Part shown: positions 1-7,539 of the stretch, piece after piece
How positions within the stretch are numbered: the first letter of the stretch is position 1
Layout: each line of letters opens with the position of its first letter
Assembly: GCA_048498035.1 (NCBI GenBank)
Contig: JBEHYT010000001.1
Location: 186,001 to 250,000 of the forward strand
Source: CADEDV01 sp048498035
Lineage (GTDB): Bacteria; Bacteroidota; Bacteroidia; Chitinophagales; Chitinophagaceae
DNA: 64,000 bases
Direction of reading: 5' to 3'
The notes under the pieces: model-generated
Database searches by the model: none
Seen by the model: only the letters and a program-made list of their open reading frames with translations
Told to the model about the DNA's origin: nothing
Made by a program: the position numbers and the translations under genes

Positions 1-1
1 A

Positions 2-136
2 AAGAAGGGATACTATGACCTGGCCGGGACTGACCTGCACCAGGTGAGACACCTGGAGTCGCTTAAAAATCAATCAATTACGAATTATCTCGAAAAATTG
101 CTCCAGTCCGGTAAGCTCCGGAATCCCCAATTGTAA
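2..136 (+). CDS. 3' end of an unidentified protein
   Basis: The second forward frame is open from the window start and stops with TAA at 134-136, giving 44 C-terminal residues that end in GKLRNPQL. The stretch is charged and leucine-rich, compatible with a helical tail. The 5' part lies outside the window, so the family cannot be named. It runs in the same direction as the regulator that follows, but the operator at 142-170 separates them, so the regulator probably has its own promoter. Confidence 0.45.
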   Translation, partial: KKGYYDLAGTDLHQVRHLESLKNQSITNYLEKLLQSGKLRNPQL

Positions 137-141
137 TTTTT

Positions 142-170
142 GTTTAACTTTGTGGTGTTGAAAGTTAAAC
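142..170 (+). promoter_or_regulatory. Probable CarH-type operator over the regulator promoter
   Basis: A perfect inverted repeat, GTTTAACTTT at 142-151 and AAAGTTAAAC at 161-170, is separated by 9 nt. TAACTTTG at 145-152 inside the left arm matches the Bacteroidota -7 box TAnnTTTG; no good -33 box was seen at the right distance. The site ends 28 nt before the regulator ATG. A near-identical repeat lies before the sigma factor gene in the same register to its -7 box, which supports a shared regulator. Autorepression is inferred. Confidence 0.75.
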
Positions 171-198
171 TATTTTTCTGGTAACTTGTTGTTATTGT

Positions 199-1080
199 AT
201 GAACGCTTTTACCATCAAGGATTTGGAGAATCTCTCCGGGATCAAGGCCCATACTATCCGGATTTGGGAGCAGCGCTACGGTTTTTTAAAGCCCCAGCGA
301 ACGGAGACGAATATCCGTTATTATAGTAATGATGAGCTAAAAACCGTACTCAACGTAGCTTTGCTGAATAAATACGGGTTCAAGATCTCCCATATCAGCC
401 GTATGCAGCCGGAAGAGATTACCGACCGTTTGCTTTCACTGACCGACCTGAAAGCTACGCAGGAGCGGTTGGTAAATGAGTTGATCAAGAGTATGGTGGA
501 CATGGATATGTTGCGTTTTGAGAAGTTGCTCAACGATCATATTATCCTGCGGGGAATTGAGCGTACCGTGTTGCAGATCATCTTTCCTTTCCTGGAGAAG
601 ATTGGGATCTTGTGGCAGACCGGCCATATCAACCCGGCGCAGGAGCACCTGGTGTCCAATTTGGTACGACAAAAATTGATTGTCGGGATAGAAACGGCTA
701 CGCCGGTTCGAAAAATAGATCGCAAAATTCTCCTGTTCCTGCCGGAAGGGGAGTACCATGAACTCGGGCTGCTGTTTATCTATTACCTGTTGAAGATCCG
801 CGGAGCGGAAACGATTTACCTGGGTGCAAATGTCCCAATTGCAGATGTGGAACATGTTGTCAGGTTGAAAAAACCAGATTTGGCATTCCTTCATATTACA
901 GGAACTGCGCAATCGTTCAACTTCGACCGTTTCCTGCAATCGCTGCCCGTCCGGCTTGACGGTCTAACTTGCATAGTATCAGGACGTTTGACACAGACTT
1001 ATAAAAAAGCAACACCCCCGTCGGTGCAGTTCAAGCATAACCTGGGTGAAGTGATGGATTTCCTGGCAACGCTTGGTTAA
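199..1080 (+). CDS. CarH-like B12-dependent MerR-family light-sensing repressor
   Basis: The 293-residue protein has an N-terminal MerR winged helix (about residues 3-70, with TIRIWEQRYG), a cobalamin-cap helical bundle (about 85-165) and a B12-binding Rossmann domain (about 172-290). Two CarH hallmarks are visible: W139-x9-E149-H150 in the cap, and E185-x-H187-x-x-G190 in the Rossmann domain, where His187 would be the lower axial cobalt ligand. Members of this family bind adenosylcobalamin, repress carotenoid genes in the dark and release DNA on illumination. The residue matching the upper light-state ligand His132 of Thermus CarH is Gln140 here. Position beside an ECF sigma gene and the crt operon fits photo-induction of carotenoids. 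Function is inferred from motifs and context. Confidence 0.85.
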   Translation: MNAFTIKDLENLSGIKAHTIRIWEQRYGFLKPQRTETNIRYYSNDELKTVLNVALLNKYGFKISHISRMQPEEITDRLLSLTDLKATQERLVNELIKSMVDMDMLRFEKLLNDHIILRGIERTVLQIIFPFLEKIGILWQTGHINPAQEHLVSNLVRQKLIVGIETATPVRKIDRKILLFLPEGEYHELGLLFIYYLLKIRGAETIYLGANVPIADVEHVVRLKKPDLAFLHITGTAQSFNFDRFLQSLPVRLDGLTCIVSGRLTQTYKKATPPSVQFKHNLGEVMDFLATLG

Positions 1081-1094
1081 AACACGGCAGGTTT

Positions 1095-1142
1095 TTTGCG
1101 GCTTAAGGTAGAATGTTTAATTTTAAAGATCAAAACTTAAAC
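1095..1142 (+). promoter_or_regulatory. Promoter and second CarH-type operator before the sigma factor
   Basis: TTTG at 1095-1098, then 19 nt, then TAATTTTA at 1118-1125 fits the Bacteroidota promoter TTTG-N19-TAnnTTTG with the last G changed. Over the -7 box lies an inverted repeat, GTTTAATTTT at 1115-1124 and AAACTTAAAC at 1133-1142, matching in nine of ten pairs with an 8-nt spacer. It mirrors the repeat at 142-170, and both place the -7 box three bases into the left arm. Transcription would begin around 1130, so an ATG at 1113 would be upstream of the transcript. Confidence 0.7.
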
Positions 1143-1145
1143 AAA

Positions 1146-1643
1146 ATGGCTAATTCGGATTTCAACGACATGCTGTTGACCAACGCCGACTTTCTCAAGC
1201 CTTTTGCCATCAACCTGACAAGAGATACTGAAGCGGCTAATGACCTGTATCAGGAGACTTTGTATAAAGCCTTAGCGAACCAGGAGAAGTATAATACCGG
1301 TACCAACATCAAAGCGTGGTTGTTCACAATCATGCGCAACATCTTTATTAACAACTATCGGAGAAAAGCGAAGCAGAAAACGATTTTTGACAACACGCCC
1401 AATGAGTTCCTGCTGAACAAGCAGGCCACGGTGGTTAATTCTGCCGAATCGGAATTGCGGGTGAAGGAGATCAATACTGCGATCCGGCAGTTGCCGGAGA
1501 TTTTCAAGACTCCGTTTATGTTGTATTTTGACGGCTATAAGTATAATGAAATAGCCGAGGTGTTAAATGAGCCGTTGGGTACAATTAAGAGTCGCATTCA
1601 CTTCGCCAGGAAATTGTTGAAGGAGCAGATCAGCCGGTTTTAA
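1146..1643 (+). CDS. ECF RNA polymerase sigma factor
   Basis: The protein is a sigma-70 family extracytoplasmic-function factor. Region 2 covers about the first 80 residues (DTEAANDLYQETLYKAL, then AWLFTIMRNIFINNYRR), and region 4 the last 55 (LPEIFKTPFMLYFDGYKYNEIAEVL then LGTIKSRIHFARK as recognition helix). I chose ATG 1146 (MANSDFND) over ATG 1113 because the promoter and operator cover 1095-1142 and because an A-rich leader precedes 1146. No anti-sigma gene is adjacent. Its place between a CarH-like repressor and crtI suggests it transcribes the crt operon when the repressor lets go, as sigma CarQ does in a different way in Myxococcus. The target promoter was not identified. Confidence 0.87.
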   Translation: MANSDFNDMLLTNADFLKPFAINLTRDTEAANDLYQETLYKALANQEKYNTGTNIKAWLFTIMRNIFINNYRRKAKQKTIFDNTPNEFLLNKQATVVNSAESELRVKEINTAIRQLPEIFKTPFMLYFDGYKYNEIAEVLNEPLGTIKSRIHFARKLLKEQISRF

Positions 1644-1749
1644 GGCTGCAGCAATAAGAGAACTGCCGGAGGGTGGGTAAGACGGATATTGGTTTGGTTG
1701 AATCGATCGCGTCTTGTTCGCTTCCGGCATTTTTATGTATATACAAACC

Positions 1750-3225
1750 ATGACTAAACGAAAGGTTACGATCATCGGCAGTGGTTTTGCCGGACTTGCG
1801 GCAGCCAGCTTTATGGCAAAGCAGGGATGGGAAGTGCATGTATTTGAAAAAAATGCAGGTCCCGGCGGGCGCGCACGCCAGTTAAAAGCCGATGGTTTTA
1901 CGTTCGATATGGGGCCCAGTTTTTACTGGATGCCGGATGTGTTTGAACGTTTCTTTGCACAATTCGGCAAAAGCGTAACTGATTACTATCAACTCCATCG
2001 CCTGGATCCTTCCTACCGGGTATACTGGGAACAGGGCTATACGGATCTTCCGGCCGACTTTTCCGCATTGCGGCAGCTTTTTGAATCTATTGAACCAGGC
2101 GCCGGTCAGCAACTGGATGCATACCTGCGGGGGGCTGCTTATAAATATGAAGTGGGGATGAACCGCCTGGTGTACAAACCCGGTAGGTCCCTGTTGGAGT
2201 TTATGGATTGGGCTACTATCTCCGGCGTGTTGCGGCTGGATGTATTTACTTCTATCCACCGGCATATCCGTCATTATTTCAAACATCCGCACCTGCGCCA
2301 GATCATGGAATTTCCCGTGTTGTTTCTCGGCGCGCTTCCTAAAGACACGCCTGCGCTGTACAGCCTGATGAACTACGCCGATATAAAAGGCGGCACCTGG
2401 TATCCCCAGGGCGGGATGTATTCCGTGGTGGAAGCCATGACAACGCTGGCCATGGAATTGGGCGTTCAATTTCACTTCAACGATCCTGTTGCATCTATCC
2501 GGGTTGATAACAAAAAAGCAACCGGCGTGCTATCGGCCTCCGGTCTGCACCAGTCGGACGCGGTGATCAGCGGCGCTGATTATCATTTTACCGAAATGCA
2601 ATTGCTCTCACCTGCATTGCGTTCCTATTCTGAAAAGTATTGGGATACGCGTGTAATGGCGCCCTCCTGTTTGCTATACTATGTAGGATTGAACAGGAAG
2701 ATGAAAAACGCCACACACCATGCGTTATTCTTTGATGTGCCTTTCGAAAAGCATGGCGAGGAAATTTACAGTAATCCGCAATGGCCGTCTGAACCGTTGT
2801 TTTATCTCAGCGTGGCATCTGTTACCGATCCCGGTGTAGCACCGCCCGGCGGGGAAAACCTTGTTTTCCTGGTGCCGGTTGCTTCGGGCCTGGAAGGAGA
2901 TACTGAAGCGCTGCGCGATGCTTATTTTGAAAAAATATTGCTGAGGCTGGAAAAGATTACCGGTGAAAAAATCCGGGATGCCATTGTATTCAAAAAATCC
3001 TATTCGGTACGTGATTTCGTAAATGATTATAACTCCTTCCGGGGGAATGCATACGGCCTTGCTAATACACTGCGCCAAACCGCCATTTTCCGGCCGGCCT
3101 GTGTGAGCAGGAAGGTTCGCAACCTGTTTTATACCGGTCAGCTAACCGTTCCGGGGCCTGGTGTTCCACCTTCGTTGATCAGTGGGGAGGTAGTTGCTAA
3201 ACAAGTTGTAAAGACATTTAAATAA
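1750..3225 (+). CDS. crtI: Phytoene desaturase (phytoene to lycopene)
   Basis: A CrtI-type FAD-dependent desaturase of 491 residues, the normal family length. The N-terminal dinucleotide-binding motif is VTIIGSGFAGLAAASFMAKQG, followed by the GGRARQL segment; the C-terminus has the typical NLFYTGQLTVPGPGVPPSLISGEVV signature. It would introduce four double bonds into phytoene to make lycopene at the membrane. The frame stays open upstream to TTG 1714 and ATG 1735, but ATG 1750 (MTKRKV) places the Rossmann motif right at the N-terminus as usual. crtB follows after 17 nt, in the order seen in many Bacteroidota. Confidence 0.95.
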   Translation: MTKRKVTIIGSGFAGLAAASFMAKQGWEVHVFEKNAGPGGRARQLKADGFTFDMGPSFYWMPDVFERFFAQFGKSVTDYYQLHRLDPSYRVYWEQGYTDLPADFSALRQLFESIEPGAGQQLDAYLRGAAYKYEVGMNRLVYKPGRSLLEFMDWATISGVLRLDVFTSIHRHIRHYFKHPHLRQIMEFPVLFLGALPKDTPALYSLMNYADIKGGTWYPQGGMYSVVEAMTTLAMELGVQFHFNDPVASIRVDNKKATGVLSASGLHQSDAVISGADYHFTEMQLLSPALRSYSEKYWDTRVMAPSCLLYYVGLNRKMKNATHHALFFDVPFEKHGEEIYSNPQWPSEPLFYLSVASVTDPGVAPPGGENLVFLVPVASGLEGDTEALRDAYFEKILLRLEKITGEKIRDAIVFKKSYSVRDFVNDYNSFRGNAYGLANTLRQTAIFRPACVSRKVRNLFYTGQLTVPGPGVPPSLISGEVVAKQVVKTFK

Positions 3226-3242
3226 AGTCTTATTTTTCATTT

Positions 3243-4079
3243 ATGCTTCAATTGTTTCATACCGCAAGCGAGGAATGCAGCCGGGTTGTAACCGAGCGAT
3301 ACAGTACATCGTTTTCATCGGCCATTCGTTTATTGCATCGCGATTTGCGAAAGCCAATTTTTAATATCTATGGCTTTGTGCGTTTTGCAGATGAAATTGT
3401 GGACACCTTTCATGATTTTGAAAAAAAGGAGCTGTTGGCTGATTTTCGGGAAGAAACCTATGCGGCCATTCAACGCGGGATCAGCCTGAACCCGATCCTG
3501 AATAGTTTCCAGCAAACCGTGAACGGGTATGGGATCGACCGTGAGTTGATTGAAGCATTTTTTCACAGCATGGAAATGGATCTTGATAAACACGCCTATA
3601 GCTGTGAAGAATACAGGGAATACATTTACGGCTCCGCCGAAGTAGTAGGTCTTATGTGCCTGTATGTATTTTGTGAAGGGAATAGAAAATTATACGCCGA
3701 ACTAAAAGAGCCGGCCAGGGCATTAGGTGCAGCATTTCAGAAAGTTAACTTTCTCCGCGATATCCGCGCTGACTATAATGGCCTCTCCCGTATTTATTTC
3801 CCCGGCTGCGATTTCAATAATTTTAACCGGGAGGATAAAATTGGTATTGAACAGGATATTCTACGGGATTTTAGACAAGCCTACCAGGGTATTCTCCGCC
3901 TCCCGGTCAAAGCCCGGTTTGGTGTATACGTGGCCTATAAGTATTACAGGTCGCTCTTTAATAAGATCCGGAAACTGCAACCGCAACGGGTGCTGGAAAA
4001 ACGTGTCCGGATTCCCAATTATCGAAAAGCGATGATTATTTTTCGGGCAGGTCTTGCAAATCAACTTCGTCTTATTTAA
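3243..4079 (+). CDS. crtB: Phytoene synthase
   Basis: A 278-residue squalene/phytoene synthase that condenses two geranylgeranyl diphosphates to phytoene. The first aspartate-rich motif is D50-E-I-V-D54 and the second is D173-I-R-A-D177 within NFLRDIRADYNGLSRIYFPG; both bind Mg-diphosphate. The substrate-pocket segment EYIYGSAEVVGLMC lies around residues 126-139. It sits 17 nt after crtI and 9 nt before idi, so the three are probably cotranscribed. The GGPP synthase that feeds it is not in the window. Confidence 0.95.
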   Translation: MLQLFHTASEECSRVVTERYSTSFSSAIRLLHRDLRKPIFNIYGFVRFADEIVDTFHDFEKKELLADFREETYAAIQRGISLNPILNSFQQTVNGYGIDRELIEAFFHSMEMDLDKHAYSCEEYREYIYGSAEVVGLMCLYVFCEGNRKLYAELKEPARALGAAFQKVNFLRDIRADYNGLSRIYFPGCDFNNFNREDKIGIEQDILRDFRQAYQGILRLPVKARFGVYVAYKYYRSLFNKIRKLQPQRVLEKRVRIPNYRKAMIIFRAGLANQLRLI

Positions 4080-4088
4080 AAATCAGCA

Positions 4089-4640
4089 ATGGTAGAAGAG
4101 GTAGTACTGGTTGATCAGCACGACAATCCTGTTGGTACAATGGAAAAAATGGAGGCGCATAAAAAAGGGCTTCTTCATCGTGCGTTCAGCGTATTTCTTT
4201 TTAATAGCGAAGGTGAAATGTTGTTGCAACAGCGTGCTGCGGATAAATATCATAGCGCGGGCTTGTGGACCAATGCATGTTGCAGTCATCCCCGTCCCGG
4301 GGAAACGATTGAAGCAGCTGCGCGGCGCAGGTTGATAGAGGAAATGGGAATTAGCGCTGCCGTGCAACCTCTATTTCAGTTTGTTTATGAGGCGTCGTTT
4401 GATAACGGGCTGCGGGAACATGAGTACGATCATGTATTGGTGGGTACCATAAATGGTGCTGTTCCCTTTAACCCGGACGAAGTGGCGGCCGTTCAATATG
4501 CATCGATGAATGAGCTCCAGGCCCGGCTTCACCGGGAACCGGATCAGTTTACCGCATGGTTTCGCCTGGCATTTCCGAGTATGCAGCAATGGTGGCAAAG
4601 CCATTTCCCCAACCAGGCCGATAAATTTGTAACTTTGTAG
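4089..4640 (+). CDS. idi: Isopentenyl-diphosphate delta-isomerase, type I
   Basis: A 183-residue Nudix-fold isomerase that interconverts IPP and DMAPP, supplying the isoprenoid pool for carotenoid synthesis. The catalytic cysteine lies in LWTNACCSHPRPGE and the catalytic glutamate in REHEYDHVL; a Nudix-like box RRLIEEMGI lies between them. Length and motifs fit the type I enzyme. The gene is sandwiched in the crt operon, 9 nt after crtB and 2 nt before crtZ, which suggests translational coupling and a role in precursor flux. Confidence 0.94.
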   Translation: MVEEVVLVDQHDNPVGTMEKMEAHKKGLLHRAFSVFLFNSEGEMLLQQRAADKYHSAGLWTNACCSHPRPGETIEAAARRRLIEEMGISAAVQPLFQFVYEASFDNGLREHEYDHVLVGTINGAVPFNPDEVAAVQYASMNELQARLHREPDQFTAWFRLAFPSMQQWWQSHFPNQADKFVTL

Positions 4641-4642
4641 TA

Positions 4643-5155
4643 ATGGAGGCGTTGTATTATATAGCCGTGCTGGCACTGACGTTTGTGGTGATGGAAGGCA
4701 TTACGTGGCTTACCCATAAATTTGTGATGCACGGATTTCTCTGGTATCTCCATAAGGACCATCACCAGGTGCAGCCCGGATTTTTTGAAAAAAACGATGC
4801 CTTCTTTATCATCTTTGCGATCCCCAGCATGTTGCTCATTTATTTCGGCACATTTAATCACGTGTGGTGGATGCAGGCGATCGGGTTTGGCATCATGGCC
4901 TATGGATTTGCTTACTTCCTGGTACATGATGTTATCATTCATCAACGCATCAAATGGTTTACACGCAGCAACAATACCTATGTAAGGGCTATTCGCTGGG
5001 CGCATAAAATGCATCACAAGCACCTGGAACGTTTTCATGGAGAGAGTTTCGGTATGCTGTATGTTGGAAAAAAATATTGGGACAAGATCCGGCGCGACCG
5101 CCAACTGATGCGCAACCGGAAAGTGGAGTATGCGCCGGAGATCGACACCGAATAA
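4643..5155 (+). CDS. crtZ: Beta-carotene hydroxylase
   Basis: A 170-residue membrane di-iron hydroxylase of the fatty-acid-hydroxylase superfamily, adding 3-OH groups to the rings of beta-carotene to make zeaxanthin. Four histidine clusters are visible: HKFVMH (25-30), HKDHH (37-41), HDVIIH (95-100) and HKMHHKH (121-127), with hydrophobic membrane segments between them near 1-20, 53-70 and 77-95. It starts 2 nt after idi. No ketolase gene (crtW) is nearby, so zeaxanthin rather than astaxanthin is the expected end product of this cluster. Confidence 0.94.
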   Translation: MEALYYIAVLALTFVVMEGITWLTHKFVMHGFLWYLHKDHHQVQPGFFEKNDAFFIIFAIPSMLLIYFGTFNHVWWMQAIGFGIMAYGFAYFLVHDVIIHQRIKWFTRSNNTYVRAIRWAHKMHHKHLERFHGESFGMLYVGKKYWDKIRRDRQLMRNRKVEYAPEIDTE

Positions 5156-5182
5156 TCACGCGTTCACATTTTCAACTGATTT

Positions 5183-6325
5183 TTGCCTCCACAATCTTCA
5201 TACGATTATATTATTACCGGCATGGGTTGTGCCGGTCTTAGCCTTGCTATTCACCTCGCCCGTTCCGGGCAGTTTTCAGACAAACGCATACTGCTGGTAG
5301 ATCGCGAAGAAAAAAATCGTAATGATCGTACCTGGTGCTTCTGGGAAACAGGCGCCGGTCCGTTTGAAGATATTGTTTTTCAAAGTTGGGAAAAGGCCTG
5401 GGTACGCGATGAAGCGTGGGAGCGATGCCTGGAACTGGTGCCTTACCGCTACAAGATGATCCGCGGTATCGATTTTTACAACTATTGTCTTGAGCAGTTC
5501 CAGGCACATTCCAACATAACCCTTCTCCAGGCTAATGTAGACGGGGTTGTTGATGATGGGGAAACTGCAACTGTACATACCAGTGCGGGACCATTTACCG
5601 CGACCGTTGTTTTCAATAGTATTCTTTTTGAAAAGCCTGTGTTGAAGAAAAAGCAGCATTTCCTGTTGCAGCATTTCCGCGGCTGGGTAATAGAAACCGA
5701 AGACCCCAGGTTTGATCCTGCCATTGCCACGCTAATGGATTTCAGGGTAAGCCAGCACGCCGGTACCACATTTGTATATGTAATGCCGTTTACAGAGCGA
5801 AAGGCCCTGGTGGAATATACACTTTTCACTGCGGCGCGGTTGCAGCCCGAAGAATATGAAAAGGGCCTGCGGGATTATATTCATCAGCAAATAGGAACAG
5901 CCGCATTTACGGTGCTGGACGAAGAAGATGGTGTTATTCCTATGACTGACTACCGGTTTCCAAAAGGCACCCCCCGCGTGGTACAGATTGGGACAGCCGG
6001 CGGACAAACAAAAGCGTCAAGTGGCTACACATTCCGCTTTATTCAAAAACATAGTGCTGCTATTGTTGGGCAACTGCTTGCCGGCAAAACGCCGTTGCTG
6101 TCATCGGCAGCGGGAAGGTTTCATTTTTATGATCGTGTGTTGCTGGATATCCTGGGCAGAAATACATTTCCCGGGCACCGGATCTTTTCAACGCTGTTTA
6201 AAAAAAATGAACCTCAGCGAGTGCTGAGGTTCCTGGATAATGAAAGTTCGTTGGGTGAGGAGTTGAAGCTGATCAGTTCGCTTCCTGCCGGACCGTTTGC
6301 AGCTGCGGCCTTGCGAACGCTTTGA
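5183..6325 (+). CDS. crtY: Lycopene beta-cyclase (TTG start)
   Basis: A 380-residue CrtY-type flavoprotein that cyclises both ends of lycopene to beta-carotene. The N-terminal nucleotide-binding motif is YDYIITGMGCAGLSLA at residues 7-22, followed by DRTWCFW near 46-52, typical of CrtY. A stop at 5177-5179 and the lack of any ATG before the Rossmann motif leave TTG 5183 as the start; the first ATG (5222) would cut into the motif. The gene is last in the crt operon, 27 nt after crtZ. Near its 3' end it contains an antisense terminator-like hairpin (6200-6232). It ends back to back with a convergent gene. Confidence 0.93.
   Translation: MPPQSSYDYIITGMGCAGLSLAIHLARSGQFSDKRILLVDREEKNRNDRTWCFWETGAGPFEDIVFQSWEKAWVRDEAWERCLELVPYRYKMIRGIDFYNYCLEQFQAHSNITLLQANVDGVVDDGETATVHTSAGPFTATVVFNSILFEKPVLKKKQHFLLQHFRGWVIETEDPRFDPAIATLMDFRVSQHAGTTFVYVMPFTERKALVEYTLFTAARLQPEEYEKGLRDYIHQQIGTAAFTVLDEEDGVIPMTDYRFPKGTPRVVQIGTAGGQTKASSGYTFRFIQKHSAAIVGQLLAGKTPLLSSAAGRFHFYDRVLLDILGRNTFPGHRIFSTLFKKNEPQRVLRFLDNESSLGEELKLISSLPAGPFAAAALRTL
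6200..6232 (-). terminator. Intrinsic terminator for the convergent gene, embedded in crtY
   Basis: Positions 6209-6218 (GAACCTCAGC) and 6223-6232 (GCTGAGGTTC) form a perfect 10-bp stem with a GAGT loop on the + strand. The run of eight A at 6200-6207 becomes U8 directly after the stem when read on the minus strand. This is a textbook intrinsic terminator for the minus-strand gene ending at 6326, and it lies inside the last quarter of crtY. Confidence 0.75.
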
Positions 6326-6766
6326 TCAATCATCAGGATCCATCTGCATAAATTCCCGTTTCACTGCTTTAAGCATGCTGAATAATTGTGCCACCTGTAT
6401 CAGCAGCATTACCGCAAGCGCCAGCAATACAAACCAGGGCAGGTGTATTTTTTCGTCTTTGATATCATAGAAATAACCCACCACGTTAGCGCCAAGCGCG
6501 ATACCCACCAGCAGGAATGATAAGAGTGAGTAAATGGTTTTTAGAAACATGATCCGCATGGTGGAATAACCGATCTTGAAATTTTCAAGAATGGCTGCCG
6601 GAATGATCAGTACCAGCATAATCCAACTCCAGTTGCTGCCAAACCATTGATTGCTCAATGTTAAGTTCAGCATCAATACGAGAACAATAGAAAGTAGCCC
6701 CCAGGGGAACAGGAGGAATGATGAAGGTTTTGCCTGGTGTACCATTGGCGTTGGTTTTGGTATCAT
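6326..6766 (-). CDS. Small four-helix membrane protein, unknown
   Basis: I read about 146 residues from ATG 6766 (MIPKPTPMVHQ); the frame is open further upstream only because it runs through the 13-nt tandem repeat. Four hydrophobic stretches are visible (roughly SFLLFPWGLLSIVLVLML, WSWIMLVLIIPAAIL, IYSLLSFLLVGIALGANVV and PWFVLLALAVMLLIQVAQL) and a charged tail ends in QMDPDD. No enzymatic motif was recognised. It converges on crtY with no gap and appears to use a terminator inside crtY. Expression before the repeat region is plausible but unproven. Confidence 0.6.
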   Translation of the reverse strand: MIPKPTPMVHQAKPSSFLLFPWGLLSIVLVLMLNLTLSNQWFGSNWSWIMLVLIIPAAILENFKIGYSTMRIMFLKTIYSLLSFLLVGIALGANVVGYFYDIKDEKIHLPWFVLLALAVMLLIQVAQLFSMLKAVKREFMQMDPDD

Positions 6767-6813
6767 CGAAAATAATGCAATTTCCGGAAACCGCGACCAG
6801 CGTTCCGATCTCA

Positions 6814-6990
6814 CCCCTGCACTTCCTGACCCTGCACTCCGGTCCTGCACTCCAGCCCTGCACTCCGGTGCTGCACTCCAGCCCTGCACTCCGGTGCTGC
6901 CTCCGGCCCTGCACTCCGGTCCTGCACTCCAGCCCTGCACTCGGGTGCTGCCTCCGGCCCTGCACTCCAGCCCTGCACTTAAGTGCAGGG
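6814..6990. repeat. 13-nt tandem repeat ending in a 20-bp palindrome
   Basis: About a dozen copies of a 13-nt unit alternate between CCCTGCACTCCGG and TCCTGCACTCCAG-like forms, with a few 12-nt variants. The array ends in a perfect 20-bp palindrome at 6971-6990, CCCTGCACTT then AAGTGCAGGG. Because 13 is not a multiple of 3, all frames read through it and give low-complexity peptides that I do not count as genes. It lies just downstream of the VOC gene on the minus strand and may act as its transcription end, but there is no T-tract. Confidence 0.85.
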
Positions 6991-6994
6991 TTAG

Positions 6995-7417
6995 TTAGTT
7001 AGAAGTGAAACTCACCATCCACAACACGCCAAACCGGTCGCGGCACATCCCAAAATAGGCACCCCAAAACATTTTTTGCATGGCCAGGGTGGTTGTTCCG
7101 CCGTCTGACAAACCCGCAAAAAACCGGTCGGCCTGCTCTTCGCTGTCTGTTTCAATGGCGATATGCATGTTGTTGCCAACGGTGATGGTTTGTCCCATGG
7201 ATTCAAGTAAATCCGTACCCATCAGAACGCTGGCTTTGCTGATAGGAAGTGCCATGTGCATGATCTTGTTGCGTTCTGCTTCCGGCAGTTGAGGTCCATG
7301 TGGAGTATCACTGTAGCGCTGGATATTGATAAATTCACCACCGAAGACGGACTTGTAGTGGTTAAATGCTTCCTCGGTGTTGCCCGGGAAGTTGAGATAG
7401 GGATTCATTTCTGGCAT
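6995..7417 (-). CDS. PhnB-like VOC-superfamily protein
   Basis: About 140 residues from ATG 7417 (MPEMNPYLNF), chosen over a longer upstream frame because family members begin with this strand. The pattern NPYLNFPGNTEEAFNHYKSVFGGEF near the N-terminus, LMGTDL in the middle and MFWGAYFGMCRDRFGVLWMV at the C-terminus are characteristic of the PhnB/glyoxalase fold. Members are metal-binding or small-molecule-binding proteins whose substrates are mostly unknown. It stands alone between a repeat array and the helicase gene. Confidence 0.85.
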   Translation of the reverse strand: MPEMNPYLNFPGNTEEAFNHYKSVFGGEFINIQRYSDTPHGPQLPEAERNKIMHMALPISKASVLMGTDLLESMGQTITVGNNMHIAIETDSEEQADRFFAGLSDGGTTTLAMQKMFWGAYFGMCRDRFGVLWMVSFTSN

Positions 7418-7539
7418 AACGATAGTTTTTGTTTTTGACAAATTGCCATTGGCAACGTTCCCCACAAAAATAGATGGGTAGTGCTAAAAGCCAGGGGGTT
7501 GAATGCGGCAATTCCAGGGCCTTGTTGCGACAGGCGATG

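Noticed and set aside
1113..1145. ATG 1113 as the start of the ECF sigma factor
   Set aside because: It lies inside the predicted promoter/operator and upstream of the expected transcription start; ATG 1146 fits the family N-terminus.
6814..6998. Cys/Ser/Pro-rich open frames across the 13-nt repeat on both strands
   Set aside because: They exist only because the 13-nt unit lacks stops in every frame; the peptides are low complexity and the real genes start outside the repeat.
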